Positions 34,816 through 43,403 of a DNA stretch of 64,000 nucleotides are shown here, piece after piece. Made by a program: the position numbers and the translations under genes. Origin of the DNA: Actinophytocola sp. GTDB lineage: Bacteria; Actinomycetota; Actinomycetes; Mycobacteriales; Pseudonocardiaceae. The stretch is taken from NCBI GenBank assembly GCA_009377475.1, contig WHTY01000007.1, positions 23,051-87,050 of the forward strand. The letters run 5' to 3'. Position 1 is the first letter of the stretch; each line of letters opens with the position of its first letter. The notes below the pieces were generated by a model. The model ran no database searches. It saw only the letters and a list, made by a program, of their open reading frames with translations, and was not told where the DNA came from.

Positions 34816-36186
34816 TCAGGCGCGAACGTGGGTGTCGACGGCGTCGACGACGGCGGCGACCTTGTGCAGCAGGTCGTCGAGCACGCCCTGGTCGGCGACC
34901 AGCGGTGGGGAGAGCATCAGCATGGTCGCGCCCCGGTCGTCGGGGCGAGTGATGAGTCCGACGTCGCGCATGGCGCGCGGCATGACCTCGCCGACGATCT
35001 CCGCGCCCTGCTGCTCGGTCAGCGGCCTGCCGGTGTGGCGGTCGCCGGTGAACTCCAGGGCGTAGAAGAAGCCGGTGCCGCGCCACTCGGCGACACTCGT
35101 GCTGGCGTCGCGGATGCGGTTAAGCCCCGCCTGAAAGTGCGGCTCAAGCGCGCGCACGTTGCCGAGGACGTCCTCATCGGACAGTGCGGTCAGGTTGGCG
35201 ACGGCGACGGCGGTCGACACCGGGTGCCCGCCCCAGGTCGCGCCGTGGGTGAAGGTGCCGCCCTGCGGCGAGTCGTACAGCCGCTCCACCAGCGGGCGGC
35301 GCAGCAGCACCCCGCCGAGCGGGGCGTAGCCGGACGTCGCGCCCTTGGCGAAGGTGATCAGGTCGGGCACCACGCCGTACTTGGCGCTGCCGAACCACTC
35401 GCCCAGCCTGCCGTAAGCGCAGATCACCTCGTCGGCGACCAGCAGGATGCCGTGACGGTCGCAGATCTCGCGCAACTGCCGCCAGTAGCCCTCCGGCGGC
35501 ACGATCGCACCCCGGGAGTTCTGCACCGGCTCGGCGAACAGCGCGGCGATGGTGTCGGGACCTTCCTCCTCGATGACGGCCTCGATCGCCTTGATGCTGG
35601 GCAGTTCGGACGCGCTGCCGCCGTCGGGTACCCGCTCGCCGAGCGTGTTCGGGACGTGCCGGACACCGGGCATCAGCGGGCCGAACGGTTCCCTGAACTT
35701 CGGGATGCCGGTGACGGCGAGCGCGCCGAGAGTGGTGCCGTGGTAGGCCATATCCCTCGCGATGATCTTGGTGCGCTGCGGTTCGCCCTGGCTGCGGTGG
35801 TACTGCCGGACGAACTTGACCGCCGACTCGACGGCCTCGGAGCCGGAGTTGACGAAGAAGACGGTCTCCAAGTCTCCCGGCGCGTGCCCGGCGATCAGGG
35901 TCGCGGCCTCGACCGACGCCGGGTGCGCCGCGGACCAGTTGGTCCAGTACGCCAGCGACTCCATTTGCTTGGCCGCCGCTGCGGGGATGTCGGTGCGGCC
36001 GTGGCCGATGTTGACGCAGAACAGCCCGGCGAGGCCGTCGAGGAAGGCCCTGCCGGAGTCGTCGTAGATGTAGCAGCCCTCGCCGCGGGTGATGATCGGC
36101 AGCGCGTCGTCGCGCCAGGCCGCCCCCTTCGTGAAGTGCGGGAACAGGTGTCGCCGAGCCTGTGCTCGGATGTCGGTGCTTGTCAC
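34816..36186 (-). CDS. tpa: Taurine-pyruvate aminotransferase
   Basis: A 456-residue class III (omega) aminotransferase. It transfers the amino group of taurine to pyruvate, giving sulfoacetaldehyde and alanine. Motifs: HLFPHFTKGAAWRDD, SLAYWTNWSAAHPASVEAA, FVNSGSEAVESAVKFVRQYH, AYHGTTLGALAVTG, VADEVICAYGRLGEWFG, and the PLP lysine in DLITFAKGATSGYAPLGG. The beta-alanine-pyruvate family is close, so the substrate is inferred mainly from the xsc/ald/pta context. First gene of the tpa-ald-pta-permease unit. Confidence 0.92.
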   Translation of the reverse strand: MTSTDIRAQARRHLFPHFTKGAAWRDDALPIITRGEGCYIYDDSGRAFLDGLAGLFCVNIGHGRTDIPAAAAKQMESLAYWTNWSAAHPASVEAATLIAGHAPGDLETVFFVNSGSEAVESAVKFVRQYHRSQGEPQRTKIIARDMAYHGTTLGALAVTGIPKFREPFGPLMPGVRHVPNTLGERVPDGGSASELPSIKAIEAVIEEEGPDTIAALFAEPVQNSRGAIVPPEGYWRQLREICDRHGILLVADEVICAYGRLGEWFGSAKYGVVPDLITFAKGATSGYAPLGGVLLRRPLVERLYDSPQGGTFTHGATWGGHPVSTAVAVANLTALSDEDVLGNVRALEPHFQAGLNRIRDASTSVAEWRGTGFFYALEFTGDRHTGRPLTEQQGAEIVGEVMPRAMRDVGLITRPDDRGATMLMLSPPLVADQGVLDDLLHKVAAVVDAVDTHVRA

Positions 36187-36223
36187 GGGTCCCTCCGCGG
36201 TCGTCCTTCGATTCGCGTGATGT

Positions 36224-36250
36224 GGACCACTGTGCGGGACCGACAGGACC
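36224..36250 (-). promoter_or_regulatory. Three GGTCC direct repeats upstream of tpa
   Basis: On the minus strand GGTCC occurs three times (plus-strand GGACC at 36224-36228, 36237-36241, 36246-36250), 38-64 bp before the tpa start. MocR-type TauR proteins bind short direct repeats upstream of taurine genes, so this is a candidate site; the match is weak. Confidence 0.35.
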
Positions 36251-36309
36251 CATGACAGATCCAGAGGGAAGCCACTTTTTGGGTACCAGTTCCGCGATCC
36301 GCGCCCGCG

Positions 36310-37641
36310 CTACGTAAGCGTCGTGAAGTAGTAGATCAGCGGAATCAGTAACACGAAGAGCCCCTTGGGAATGTCCCTGAACCGCCCGGCGAACAGTTTC
36401 GCGATCACATAGGTCACGATTCCCGCCGCGATTCCGGTGCCAAAGTTGAACGTGAAGATGGTGACCACGATCGTCATGAAAGCTGGCAACGACTCCGGAA
36501 TGTCGTCGAATCGGATATCGCGGATGGGTTGCAGCATCATCAGGCCAACCAGAATGAGCACCGGAGCGGTCGCCTGCGCCGGGATCATCAACGCGATCGG
36601 GGTGAACAACACCGTCGCCAGGAAGAGCACACCCGTCATGATCGATGTCAACCCGGTGCGGCCGCCTGCTTCGACGCCGGATGCGGATTCCACGTAGGTG
36701 GTCATGACAGGGACCCCGACCAGCGACCCCGCGACGGTACTCGAGCTGTCGACGAGGAACGGCTTGTTGATCTCGGGGAGGTTGCCGTCGTCGTCGAGCA
36801 TCTTCCCCTTGGCTCCGACCGCGAGCAGCGTCCCGAGCGTGGCGAAGAAGTCCGAGACGAACAACGCGAAGATGAACGGGAACATGCTCAGGCTCAGCGC
36901 ACCGACGATATCGAGTTGGAACGCGACCTCGCTGATGCCCGACGGCAACTGGACCGGCGACGACGGCATAGAGGTGACGCCGAACGGAATTCCGATCAGA
37001 GTGGTGGCCAGTATCGCGATCAGCAGCCCGCCAAGGACCTTGCGAATGTAGAGCAGGAACGTAATCAGCAGTCCCACGAGGGCAAGCAGCGTACCTGGCT
37101 CGCTCAGGTCGCCGATAACCAGTGCGTTGGAGCGCTCACTCGCATTGACCAGCCCGGCATTGCGGAAGCCGACGAAGCAGATGAACAGCCCGACACCCGC
37201 GCCAATGGCGAGCTTGATGGCCTTCGGCATGAGCCGTGCGATGGCCTCCCGCAAACGCAGCAGTGTCATCAGGACGAACGCCACCCCGCTGATGAACACC
37301 ATTCCCATACTGGTCTGCCACGGAATGCCTTCTGCGACAGCGAGCGTGAGCGCGATGAAGGCGACCGAACCGAGGCCAGGGGCAAGGGCGAGCGGGCGAT
37401 TGCTGTACAGCCCCATCACGATGGTCGACAGCGCGGCCATCGCCGCCACCGCGACCGTGACCGGACCGCGTGGCATCCCACCAGACTCGAGCAGTCCTGG
37501 CACTACCGCGAGGATGTAGGCCATCGTCGCGAACGTGGTCACGCCTGCGACCAATTCGGTACGAACGGTCGAGCCACGCTCCCTGATCCGGAAGATCCGT
37601 TCGAGCATTCCGGCTCGCGCGGCCGGTTTCGTCGTCGTCAT
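36310..37641 (-). CDS. NCS2/AzgA-type purine permease
   Basis: A 443-residue membrane protein with 12-14 segments, importing purine bases (adenine, guanine or hypoxanthine) with protons. It has the AzgA/GhxP signatures RTELVAGVTTFATMAYILAVVP, LALAPGLGSVAFIALTLAV, LPKAIKLAIGAGVGLFICFVGFRNAGLV-like stretch, and FVSDFFATLGTLLAVGAKG. The ATG at 37641 (MTTTKPAARAGMLERIFRI) is preferred over a longer frame to 38052. It is divergent from adenosine deaminase, with two LacI-type palindromes between them, so purine salvage under LacI control is likely. Confidence 0.92.
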   Translation of the reverse strand: MTTTKPAARAGMLERIFRIRERGSTVRTELVAGVTTFATMAYILAVVPGLLESGGMPRGPVTVAVAAMAALSTIVMGLYSNRPLALAPGLGSVAFIALTLAVAEGIPWQTSMGMVFISGVAFVLMTLLRLREAIARLMPKAIKLAIGAGVGLFICFVGFRNAGLVNASERSNALVIGDLSEPGTLLALVGLLITFLLYIRKVLGGLLIAILATTLIGIPFGVTSMPSSPVQLPSGISEVAFQLDIVGALSLSMFPFIFALFVSDFFATLGTLLAVGAKGKMLDDDGNLPEINKPFLVDSSSTVAGSLVGVPVMTTYVESASGVEAGGRTGLTSIMTGVLFLATVLFTPIALMIPAQATAPVLILVGLMMLQPIRDIRFDDIPESLPAFMTIVVTIFTFNFGTGIAAGIVTYVIAKLFAGRFRDIPKGLFVLLIPLIYYFTTLT

Positions 37642-37718
37642 GATCGCTCCATCTGTCGAATCCGCGATTCGGTAGCGGGAAGTATGCGAGCGCCGTTGTG
37701 GGTGGTCAACGATCTGCC

Positions 37719-37768
37719 TGCAACCGCTTGCACCTCCGCTCAGGCGCACCGCCGTGCAAGCGATTGCA
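37719..37768. promoter_or_regulatory. Pair of LacI-family operators in the permease/deaminase promoter
   Basis: TGCAACCGCTTGCA (37719-37732) and TGCAAGCGATTGCA (37755-37768) are 14-bp palindromes with the central CG typical of LacI-family sites; their centres are 36 bp apart. They lie in the 202-bp region between the divergent NCS2 permease and adenosine deaminase genes. The LacI protein encoded just downstream of the deaminase is the obvious ligand. Confidence 0.8.
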
Positions 37769-37843
37769 GCGAAAACATTGACGGACGAACCCAGCTCAAC
37801 CGTATCTTGTGCGGCACCTGATTCCGTCCTATCGGAGATGTGA

Positions 37844-38953
37844 ATGCTCGACTTCGATGAATTCCTGCGGCGCATTCCCAAGGCAGAACTGCATTGCCAT
37901 CTGGTCGGCGCCGTTCCCGCAGCGACCGCCTGGGACGTCGCCCGGCGCAACGACGTCGCCCTGCCAGCCAGCGGCCCTGACTCGTTGTACCGATTCACCA
38001 ACTTCGACCAGTTCATCGCGGGATACATGACGGTCGCGCGGGTCTTTCGCACCCGGCGCGACTTCGCAGAAGCCGCCTACGTCACGCTCAGCGAAGGTTT
38101 CGCCAACGGCAACGTCCGATACCGCGAGATGTTCTTCAACCCGACCGACCACTTCCCGGGCGGTGCGACCTACCAGGTCATGCTCGACGGACTCATCGAC
38201 GGAATTACCGCGGCCGAGCAGGACTTCGGCGTCCGGTGCCTGCTGGTTCCCTCGATCAACCGAATGGTGTCCTCCGCGACCGCGGAACAGCTGGTCGAGG
38301 ACATCGTGCGGCTCCGCCGCGACGAGGTCGTGGGAATCGGATTGGACGGCCCCGAACCCAGTGGGCCGCCGGAGCGGTTCGAGTCGGCGTTCCGGCTCGC
38401 CAAGCAGGCAGGGCTGCGGCGAACGGCGCATGCCGGTGAGGACTACGCGACACTCGACGGTGGCCCGCCAAGCAACGTCGTGACCTGCCTTGATCGGCTC
38501 GACTGCGACCGCATCGATCATGGCTACAACATGCTCGCCGACGCCGCCGTCGTCCGCCGGTGCCAGGCGGCGGGCGTCCCCATCACCTGCTGCTTGCCCG
38601 GCTCGAATCCGACGCTTCGGCCAGCCAGGGTCGCGAGCATCCGCGCCATGCTCGACCTCGGGCTACGCGTCAGCCTGCACAGCGACGACCCCGCGATGCA
38701 CGGCGCGGACCCCGGCGAGGTCTATGTCGGCGCCGCTGCCGCGCTCGGCCTCGGCGTCGAGGACGCCATCCAGCTATGCCTGACCGCGGTCGACTCGGCG
38801 TGGATCGACGACGCCGAGCGTGTCACGCTACGGCGGTCGTTCACCACCGAGATCGAGCGCCTCCGCGCCCAGCTGCGCCCCGCGGCGACCGCGACAAGCG
38901 TCCCCGCGGCTGGTGCGGGGCCATACTGGACAGATGACGGCGAAGCTCAGTGA
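37844..38953 (+). CDS. Adenosine (or adenine) deaminase
   Basis: A 369-residue amidohydrolase-fold protein. Zn and catalytic motifs: KAELHCHLVGAVPA, TAHAGEDYATLDGG (HAGE), RIDHGYNMLAD and SLHSDDPAMHG. It hydrolyses adenosine, or possibly adenine, to inosine or hypoxanthine and ammonia. GGAG lies just upstream of the ATG at 37844. The last 50 residues are Ala/Pro-rich. The 3' end overlaps the LacI gene start by 20 bp; the NCS2 permease is divergent. The choice between adenosine and adenine cannot be made from motifs alone. Confidence 0.9.
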   Translation: MLDFDEFLRRIPKAELHCHLVGAVPAATAWDVARRNDVALPASGPDSLYRFTNFDQFIAGYMTVARVFRTRRDFAEAAYVTLSEGFANGNVRYREMFFNPTDHFPGGATYQVMLDGLIDGITAAEQDFGVRCLLVPSINRMVSSATAEQLVEDIVRLRRDEVVGIGLDGPEPSGPPERFESAFRLAKQAGLRRTAHAGEDYATLDGGPPSNVVTCLDRLDCDRIDHGYNMLADAAVVRRCQAAGVPITCCLPGSNPTLRPARVASIRAMLDLGLRVSLHSDDPAMHGADPGEVYVGAAAALGLGVEDAIQLCLTAVDSAWIDDAERVTLRRSFTTEIERLRAQLRPAATATSVPAAGAGPYWTDDGEAQ

Positions 38954-39938
38954 CGTCGCACGGATCGCGGGCGTGTCGGTCTCGACGGCCTCCCGGGCAC
39001 TGTCCCATCCCGAGATGTTGCGACCGGCGACGGTCAAACGCGTCCGGCTGGCGGCACGAGCTCTCGGTTACGCGCCGAATGCCGCCGCCGTCGCGCTCAC
39101 GACGGGACGTTACGAATCGCTCGGGCTTGTGCTGCATTCCCTGACCAATCCGCTCTATGCCCGGTTCGCCTCCAGCGTGCAGCGACACGCCCAGGAGCAT
39201 GGCTACGGACTGCACATCGTCGACACCGTCGGCGTCGACGACCGGGAGGTGGAACTGTGTGAGAGCCTGTGCCGCCATCAGACCGGCGGCATCGTCTCCA
39301 TCGCTTCCCGGTTGCCAGAGCAGCAGCTGAGGATGTTGCGGGAGCGTATCCCGCTGGTGCTGGTCAACCGGCACGTCAGCGGCATCCCCGCCGTCGTCGT
39401 CGACGTGTCGACAGGTATCGCGCGCATGATCGACCACCTTGCCGACCTCGGGCACAGTCACATCGTCTACGTCTCCGGACCCATCCAGACGTGGTCCGAC
39501 GAGCGACGCCGGCGCCGCGTGCGGGAGCGCATCCGGTTGTACGACATGCGAATGGAACTCATCGGCCCGACCCCGCCGGTATTCCGCTCGGGCATCGTCG
39601 CGGCGGAACGCGCCCTGAGCGTCGGTGCGACGGCCGTGCTCGCCTACAACAGCCTCATCGCACTGGGTGTGATGTTCCAGCTCGCCGCGGCAGGCGCACG
39701 CGTACCGGAGGACATCAGCGTCGCCAGCGGCGACGACTTCGAAACGCTCGGCGTCTCCGGCCCGGCACTGACCGCGTTGCGATTACCGATCGACGACGCG
39801 GGCGCACTGTCGGTCCAGCTCATGCTCGCGCTGCTGGCTGGCGAGAAACCACCGTCGAAGCCGCTGACGATCCCGGTGAGCCTGGTACCCCGGCAGTCGA
39901 CGGCCAGGGCGGCTACCGCGAGCCGAGTACCTCACTGA
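38934..39938 (+). CDS. LacI-family transcriptional regulator of purine salvage
   Basis: A 334-residue regulator. N-terminal HTH: KLSDVARIAGVSVSTASRALSHPEMLRPATVKRVRLAARALGYAPN. Periplasmic-binding-protein-like domain: SLGLVLHSLTNPLYARFASSVQRHAQEHGYGLHIVDT, GGIVSIASRLP, LADLGHSHIVYVSGP, VPEDISVASGDDFETL. The ATG at 38934 lies inside the end of the deaminase gene (20-bp overlap), so both are one transcript. Likely represses the permease and deaminase through the two palindromes at 37719-37768; a purine or nucleoside would be the effector. Its 3' end overlaps the convergent MocR gene by 26 bp. Confidence 0.93.
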   Translation: MTAKLSDVARIAGVSVSTASRALSHPEMLRPATVKRVRLAARALGYAPNAAAVALTTGRYESLGLVLHSLTNPLYARFASSVQRHAQEHGYGLHIVDTVGVDDREVELCESLCRHQTGGIVSIASRLPEQQLRMLRERIPLVLVNRHVSGIPAVVVDVSTGIARMIDHLADLGHSHIVYVSGPIQTWSDERRRRRVRERIRLYDMRMELIGPTPPVFRSGIVAAERALSVGATAVLAYNSLIALGVMFQLAAAGARVPEDISVASGDDFETLGVSGPALTALRLPIDDAGALSVQLMLALLAGEKPPSKPLTIPVSLVPRQSTARAATASRVPH

Positions 39939-41391
39939 CCGCCGCGGCGAGCTGCCGCACCCCTGGCCGGATGGCGTCGAGCGGGATGGCGGCGAAGCCG
40001 AGCCGGAAATGGTTGCGGTGCTGCGCGCGCTCGGTGAAGTAGATGTCGCCGCGCTCGATGACGACGCCGCGTGCCAGCGCGGCCGTGGCCAGTTCGGCGC
40101 AGTCGAGCGAGGGCGGGCCGGTGACCCAGATGCTGACCCCGCCCGGCGGCGGATCGACCCGCCACGGCAGCAGCTCGTTGAGCGCGTCGCGCAGTGCGTA
40201 CCACTTGCGTTGCAGTTGCGTCCGGCGCCTACGCACGGTGCGGTGGTACTGGCCGCTGTCGATCAACAGCGACATCGCCCGCTGGATGTGTCCTGACGCG
40301 TGCCTGACCCGGTACCTGCGCTGGTTGCGCAGCTCGCGGATCAGCTCCGGCGCCGCGACCAGGTACCCCAGCCGCAGCCCGGGCGCGAGGAACTTGGAGA
40401 ACGTGCCCAGGTAGATCACGCGGTCGCTGCCGGGCAGCGCTTTCAGCGCCGGGGTGGGACTGCCCTGGTACCGGAACTCGCTGTCGTAGTCGTCCTCGAT
40501 CAGCAGCGTGTCGGACTGCCTCGCTTGCGCGAGTAGTTGTTTGCGGCGGCCGATGGACAGCGTGACGTTGGTGGGGCTGTGGTGGCTCGGTGTCAGGTGC
40601 AGCAGCTCGATGCCGCCGAGCCCGGCGGGCGGGACCATCCCGGCGCCGTCGACGGGAAACGGCGCGAGCAGCGCGCCAGCGCGGGAGAAGATGTGGCGGG
40701 CGTCGAGGTAGCCGGGGTCCTCGACACCGACGGTGTCGCCCTCCCGCAACAGGCTGGAGGCGAGCAGGTCGAGGCCCTGCTGCGAGCCGAGGGTGATCAG
40801 CACCTGGTCCGGCTCTGCCTCGATGCCGCGCGTCGGCAGCACCTCGCGGCACAGCGCGTCGACCAGGTACGGGTCGTCCTCATCGATGCCGTCGCGGAGG
40901 CTGTAGTACAGGTGCGGCGGCTCAAGCGCCTCCCGCAGCGCACGCGCCCACGCCAGCCGGGGAAACGACTCCACCTCGACCTGACCGGCGACGAACGGGT
41001 ACGGGTAGCGGTGCCAGTCGGAGACCTTGGCGATCTCCGGGATGCGAGTGTCTGGCCACGGCCGCACCCGGCTGGACCAGTCGATGACGTCCGGCGACGA
41101 CGGCTCGTCGGGCTCGTAGCTCAGGTGCGAGAGCATCTCCGGGTTGACGACGAGACCGCTGCGCGGGCGTGGCTCGACGAACCCTTCCGCGATCAGCTCC
41201 TGGTACGCGGTGTTGACGGTGTTGCGGGAGATGCCGAGTTCGCGGGACAGCTCACGGGACGACGGCAGCGGCAGGTGCGGGTTCAGCGCGCCGGAGGCGA
41301 TGGCGCGCTCCAGTGCCTTGCGCAGCTGCTGATACAACGGCTCGGCCGCGTCCCGGTCGAGCGCGATGAGCGTGCGTCCCATGTCGCCCAT
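39913..41391 (-). CDS. MocR/TauR-type GntR regulator with aminotransferase domain
   Basis: A 492-residue protein. N-terminal winged helix PLYQQLRKALERAIASGALNPHLPLPSSRELSRELGISRNTVNTAYQELIAEGF; then a fold-type I PLP domain: TLGSQQGLDLLASSLLREGDTVGVEDPGY, LTPSHHSPTNVTLSIGRRKQLL, LIEDDYDSEFRYQ, and the PLP lysine in YLGTFSKFLAPGLRLGYL. TauR, which activates taurine genes in alphaproteobacteria, is of this class, so a role at tpa is plausible. It precedes the YeiH-type exporter's 3' end (22-bp gap) and is probably transcribed after it. Confidence 0.9.
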   Translation of the reverse strand: MGDMGRTLIALDRDAAEPLYQQLRKALERAIASGALNPHLPLPSSRELSRELGISRNTVNTAYQELIAEGFVEPRPRSGLVVNPEMLSHLSYEPDEPSSPDVIDWSSRVRPWPDTRIPEIAKVSDWHRYPYPFVAGQVEVESFPRLAWARALREALEPPHLYYSLRDGIDEDDPYLVDALCREVLPTRGIEAEPDQVLITLGSQQGLDLLASSLLREGDTVGVEDPGYLDARHIFSRAGALLAPFPVDGAGMVPPAGLGGIELLHLTPSHHSPTNVTLSIGRRKQLLAQARQSDTLLIEDDYDSEFRYQGSPTPALKALPGSDRVIYLGTFSKFLAPGLRLGYLVAAPELIRELRNQRRYRVRHASGHIQRAMSLLIDSGQYHRTVRRRRTQLQRKWYALRDALNELLPWRVDPPPGGVSIWVTGPPSLDCAELATAALARGVVIERGDIYFTERAQHRNHFRLGFAAIPLDAIRPGVRQLAAAVSEVLGSR

Positions 41392-41412
41392 TCTCTCCCG
41401 GTATGGGCGCGA

Positions 41413-42444
41413 TCACCCAAGAAGTGCGAGCGAGGCGTACCCGGTGGCGCCGATGAGCACCGTCGCCCCGAGCCCGAGCAGCAACGCGCGCGGTCCGGTG
41501 CGCACCAGCTCCCGCAGCCGCACGCCGCAACCAAGGCCAAACAGGGCGCCCGCCAGCAGCAGCGACGTGACCGTCGCGGTGACGTCGAGCGCGACGTCTG
41601 GCAGCAGGCCGGTGCTCCGCACGCCGATCATGGCGAGGAACCCCAGCACGAACACCGGCACCAGCGGTAGCCTGCGGCTCGACGTCGCGCCGTCGCGCCG
41701 TTGCAGCACGCTCACGCCAGCCACCAGCGGCGCGAGCAGCACCACCCGGCTCAGCTTGACCACGGCCGCGGTGGCAACGGCCGCCGCGCCAGCGGGCGAT
41801 GCCGCCGCGACGACCTGGGCGACCTCGTGCACCGACACCCCCGCCCACGCGCCGAGCGCCTCGCCGTGCAACCCGAGCAACGGAGCGGCGAGCGGCACCG
41901 CGACGATCGCGATGCTGCCGTACAACGTGACGAGCGCGATGGCGGTGGCGACCTCGGAGTCCTTGCGGCGCACCACGCCTTCCATCGCCGCGATCGCGGA
42001 CGCGCCGCAGATCGAGAACCCGGTGGCGACCAGCATCGTCAGGCCGCGCGACACGCCGAGCAGCCTGCCGAGCAGGCAGGTGCCAGCGAACGTGACCGCG
42101 ACGGTGACCACGATGGCCAGCACGGTGCCCGCACCGAGGCCGACGACCTGGTCGACGGCGAGCTGCAGGCCGAGCAGCACCACCCCGGCGCGCAGCATCC
42201 TGCGGGTCGCCCACGCCAGTCCTGGCCGGGCCGACTCGGGCAGCAGCCGGGTGTTGCCGAGCAACACGCCAAGCACGACAGCCACGGTGAGCGCGCTCAG
42301 CGCGGGTACCAGCGGCGCGATCCCGGCAGCCACCGCGATCCCGGCACCGGCGACCAGCAGCCCAGGAAGTAGCCGAGTGCGCGGGTGGTCGTGCCGCGAG
42401 CGCGGCGCAGGCGGCATCGTCCCGGTGTCGTTGGTGGTGGTCAT
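41413..42444 (-). CDS. YeiH/UPF0324-family membrane protein, putative sulfite/sulfate exporter
   Basis: A 343-residue membrane protein with about ten segments. Family signatures: ALTVAVVLGVLLGNTRLLP, RRMLRAGVVLLGLQLA, FSICGASAIAAMEGVVRRKDSEVATAIALVTLYGSIAI, AWAGVSVHEVAQVVAAASPAG, AALFGLGCGVRLREL. Members of this family occur in sulfonate loci, where they are proposed to export the sulfite or sulfate released by Xsc. The ATG at 42444 is preferred over 42504, which overlaps the LysR operator. Divergent from a LysR gene, as is common for yeiH/yeiE. Confidence 0.88.
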   Translation of the reverse strand: MTTTNDTGTMPPAPRSRHDHPRTRLLPGLLVAGAGIAVAAGIAPLVPALSALTVAVVLGVLLGNTRLLPESARPGLAWATRRMLRAGVVLLGLQLAVDQVVGLGAGTVLAIVVTVAVTFAGTCLLGRLLGVSRGLTMLVATGFSICGASAIAAMEGVVRRKDSEVATAIALVTLYGSIAIVAVPLAAPLLGLHGEALGAWAGVSVHEVAQVVAAASPAGAAAVATAAVVKLSRVVLLAPLVAGVSVLQRRDGATSSRRLPLVPVFVLGFLAMIGVRSTGLLPDVALDVTATVTSLLLAGALFGLGCGVRLRELVRTGPRALLLGLGATVLIGATGYASLALLG

Positions 42445-42492
42445 GGCTTTCACGGTCGGACAGTCCTGCGCGCTCCGGTAGCCCGCAGTTGC

Positions 42493-42506
42493 GTATGAGG
42501 TCATAC
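42493..42506. promoter_or_regulatory. LysR-type operator GTATGA-GG-TCATAC
   Basis: Inverted repeat GTATGA/TCATAC with a 2-bp centre, at 42493-42506 in the 71-bp gap between the YeiH-type and LysR starts. Position and shape (T-N-A box) fit autoregulation by the LysR protein. Confidence 0.6.
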
Positions 42507-42515
42507 CCTGTAGCT

Positions 42516-43403
42516 ATGACTGCGCCCGATCTCGAGTCGCTGCGACTGCTGGTGCTTGTCGACGAACTGGGCAGCATGGGGAAAGCCGCCGCGACGCTCG
42601 GCATCGCACAGCCCTCGGCGAGCAAGCGGCTGGCGACGCTGGAGCGGAGGCTCGGGCTGGCGCTGATCGACCGGACGCGGCGCGGCTCGGCGTTGACGCC
42701 ATCGGGCCGGGTGGTGTGCGGCTGGGCCCAGCGGGTGCTCGGCGAACTGGACGGCTTGCTCACCGGCGCCGAGGCACTTCGCACGCGGCGCGACGCGGAA
42801 CTGCGGGTCGCCGCGAGCATGACCATCGCCGAACATCTGGTTCCCACCTGGATCGGCGAGCTGCGCAAGAGCCAGCCGGACCTCTACGTCGGGCTGCGGG
42901 TGACCAACTCGGTGAACGTGGGCGAACTGGTGCGCGACGGCGAGGTCGACATCGGCTTCGTCGAATCGCCGTCCGCGCCGGGCGGGCTGGCGACGAAGCG
43001 CGTCGCCACCGACCGGCTGCTGGTCGTGGTCGCTCCGTCGCATCCGTTCGCCCGGCGACGCTCGCTGAGCATCGCCGAACTGGCGCGGGAACGACTCGTG
43101 GTGCGAGAGCAGGGGTCAGGCACGAGGGAAACGCTGGAGCGCGCGTTGCGTCACGCCGGCGTCGGCGAACTGGCTCCGCTCGTCGAACTCGGCTCAGCCG
43201 CAGCGGTACGGGGAGCGGTCATCGCGGGCACCGGACCGGCCGTGATGAGCGAACTCGCGGTCGCCGCCGACATCGCGGAGGGCAGGCTGGTGGCTGTCGA
43301 CGTGACGGATCTCGACTTACGACGCACATTCCGCGCGGTGTGGCCCGCAGGCCGCAAAGTCATTGGACCAGCCGCGAAATTGCTCGCCGTGGCCGCCGCT
43401 TGA
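42516..43403 (+). CDS. LysR-family transcriptional regulator (YeiE/CysB-like)
   Basis: A 295-residue protein. N-terminal HTH: LESLRLLVLVDELGSMGKAAATLGIAQPSASKRLATLERRLGLALIDRTRRGSALTPSGRVVCGWA. C-terminal substrate-binding domain: ELRVAASMTIAEHLVPTWIGELRKSQPDLYVGLRVTNS, DIGFVESPSAPGG, LVVREQGSGTRETLERAL. The ATG at 42516 (MTAPDLESL) is chosen; a TTG at 42489 would overlap the operator. Divergent from the YeiH-type gene and likely its regulator, responding to sulfite or a sulfur signal (inference from the yeiE-yeiH precedent). Confidence 0.92.
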   Translation: MTAPDLESLRLLVLVDELGSMGKAAATLGIAQPSASKRLATLERRLGLALIDRTRRGSALTPSGRVVCGWAQRVLGELDGLLTGAEALRTRRDAELRVAASMTIAEHLVPTWIGELRKSQPDLYVGLRVTNSVNVGELVRDGEVDIGFVESPSAPGGLATKRVATDRLLVVVAPSHPFARRRSLSIAELARERLVVREQGSGTRETLERALRHAGVGELAPLVELGSAAAVRGAVIAGTGPAVMSELAVAADIAEGRLVAVDVTDLDLRRTFRAVWPAGRKVIGPAAKLLAVAAA

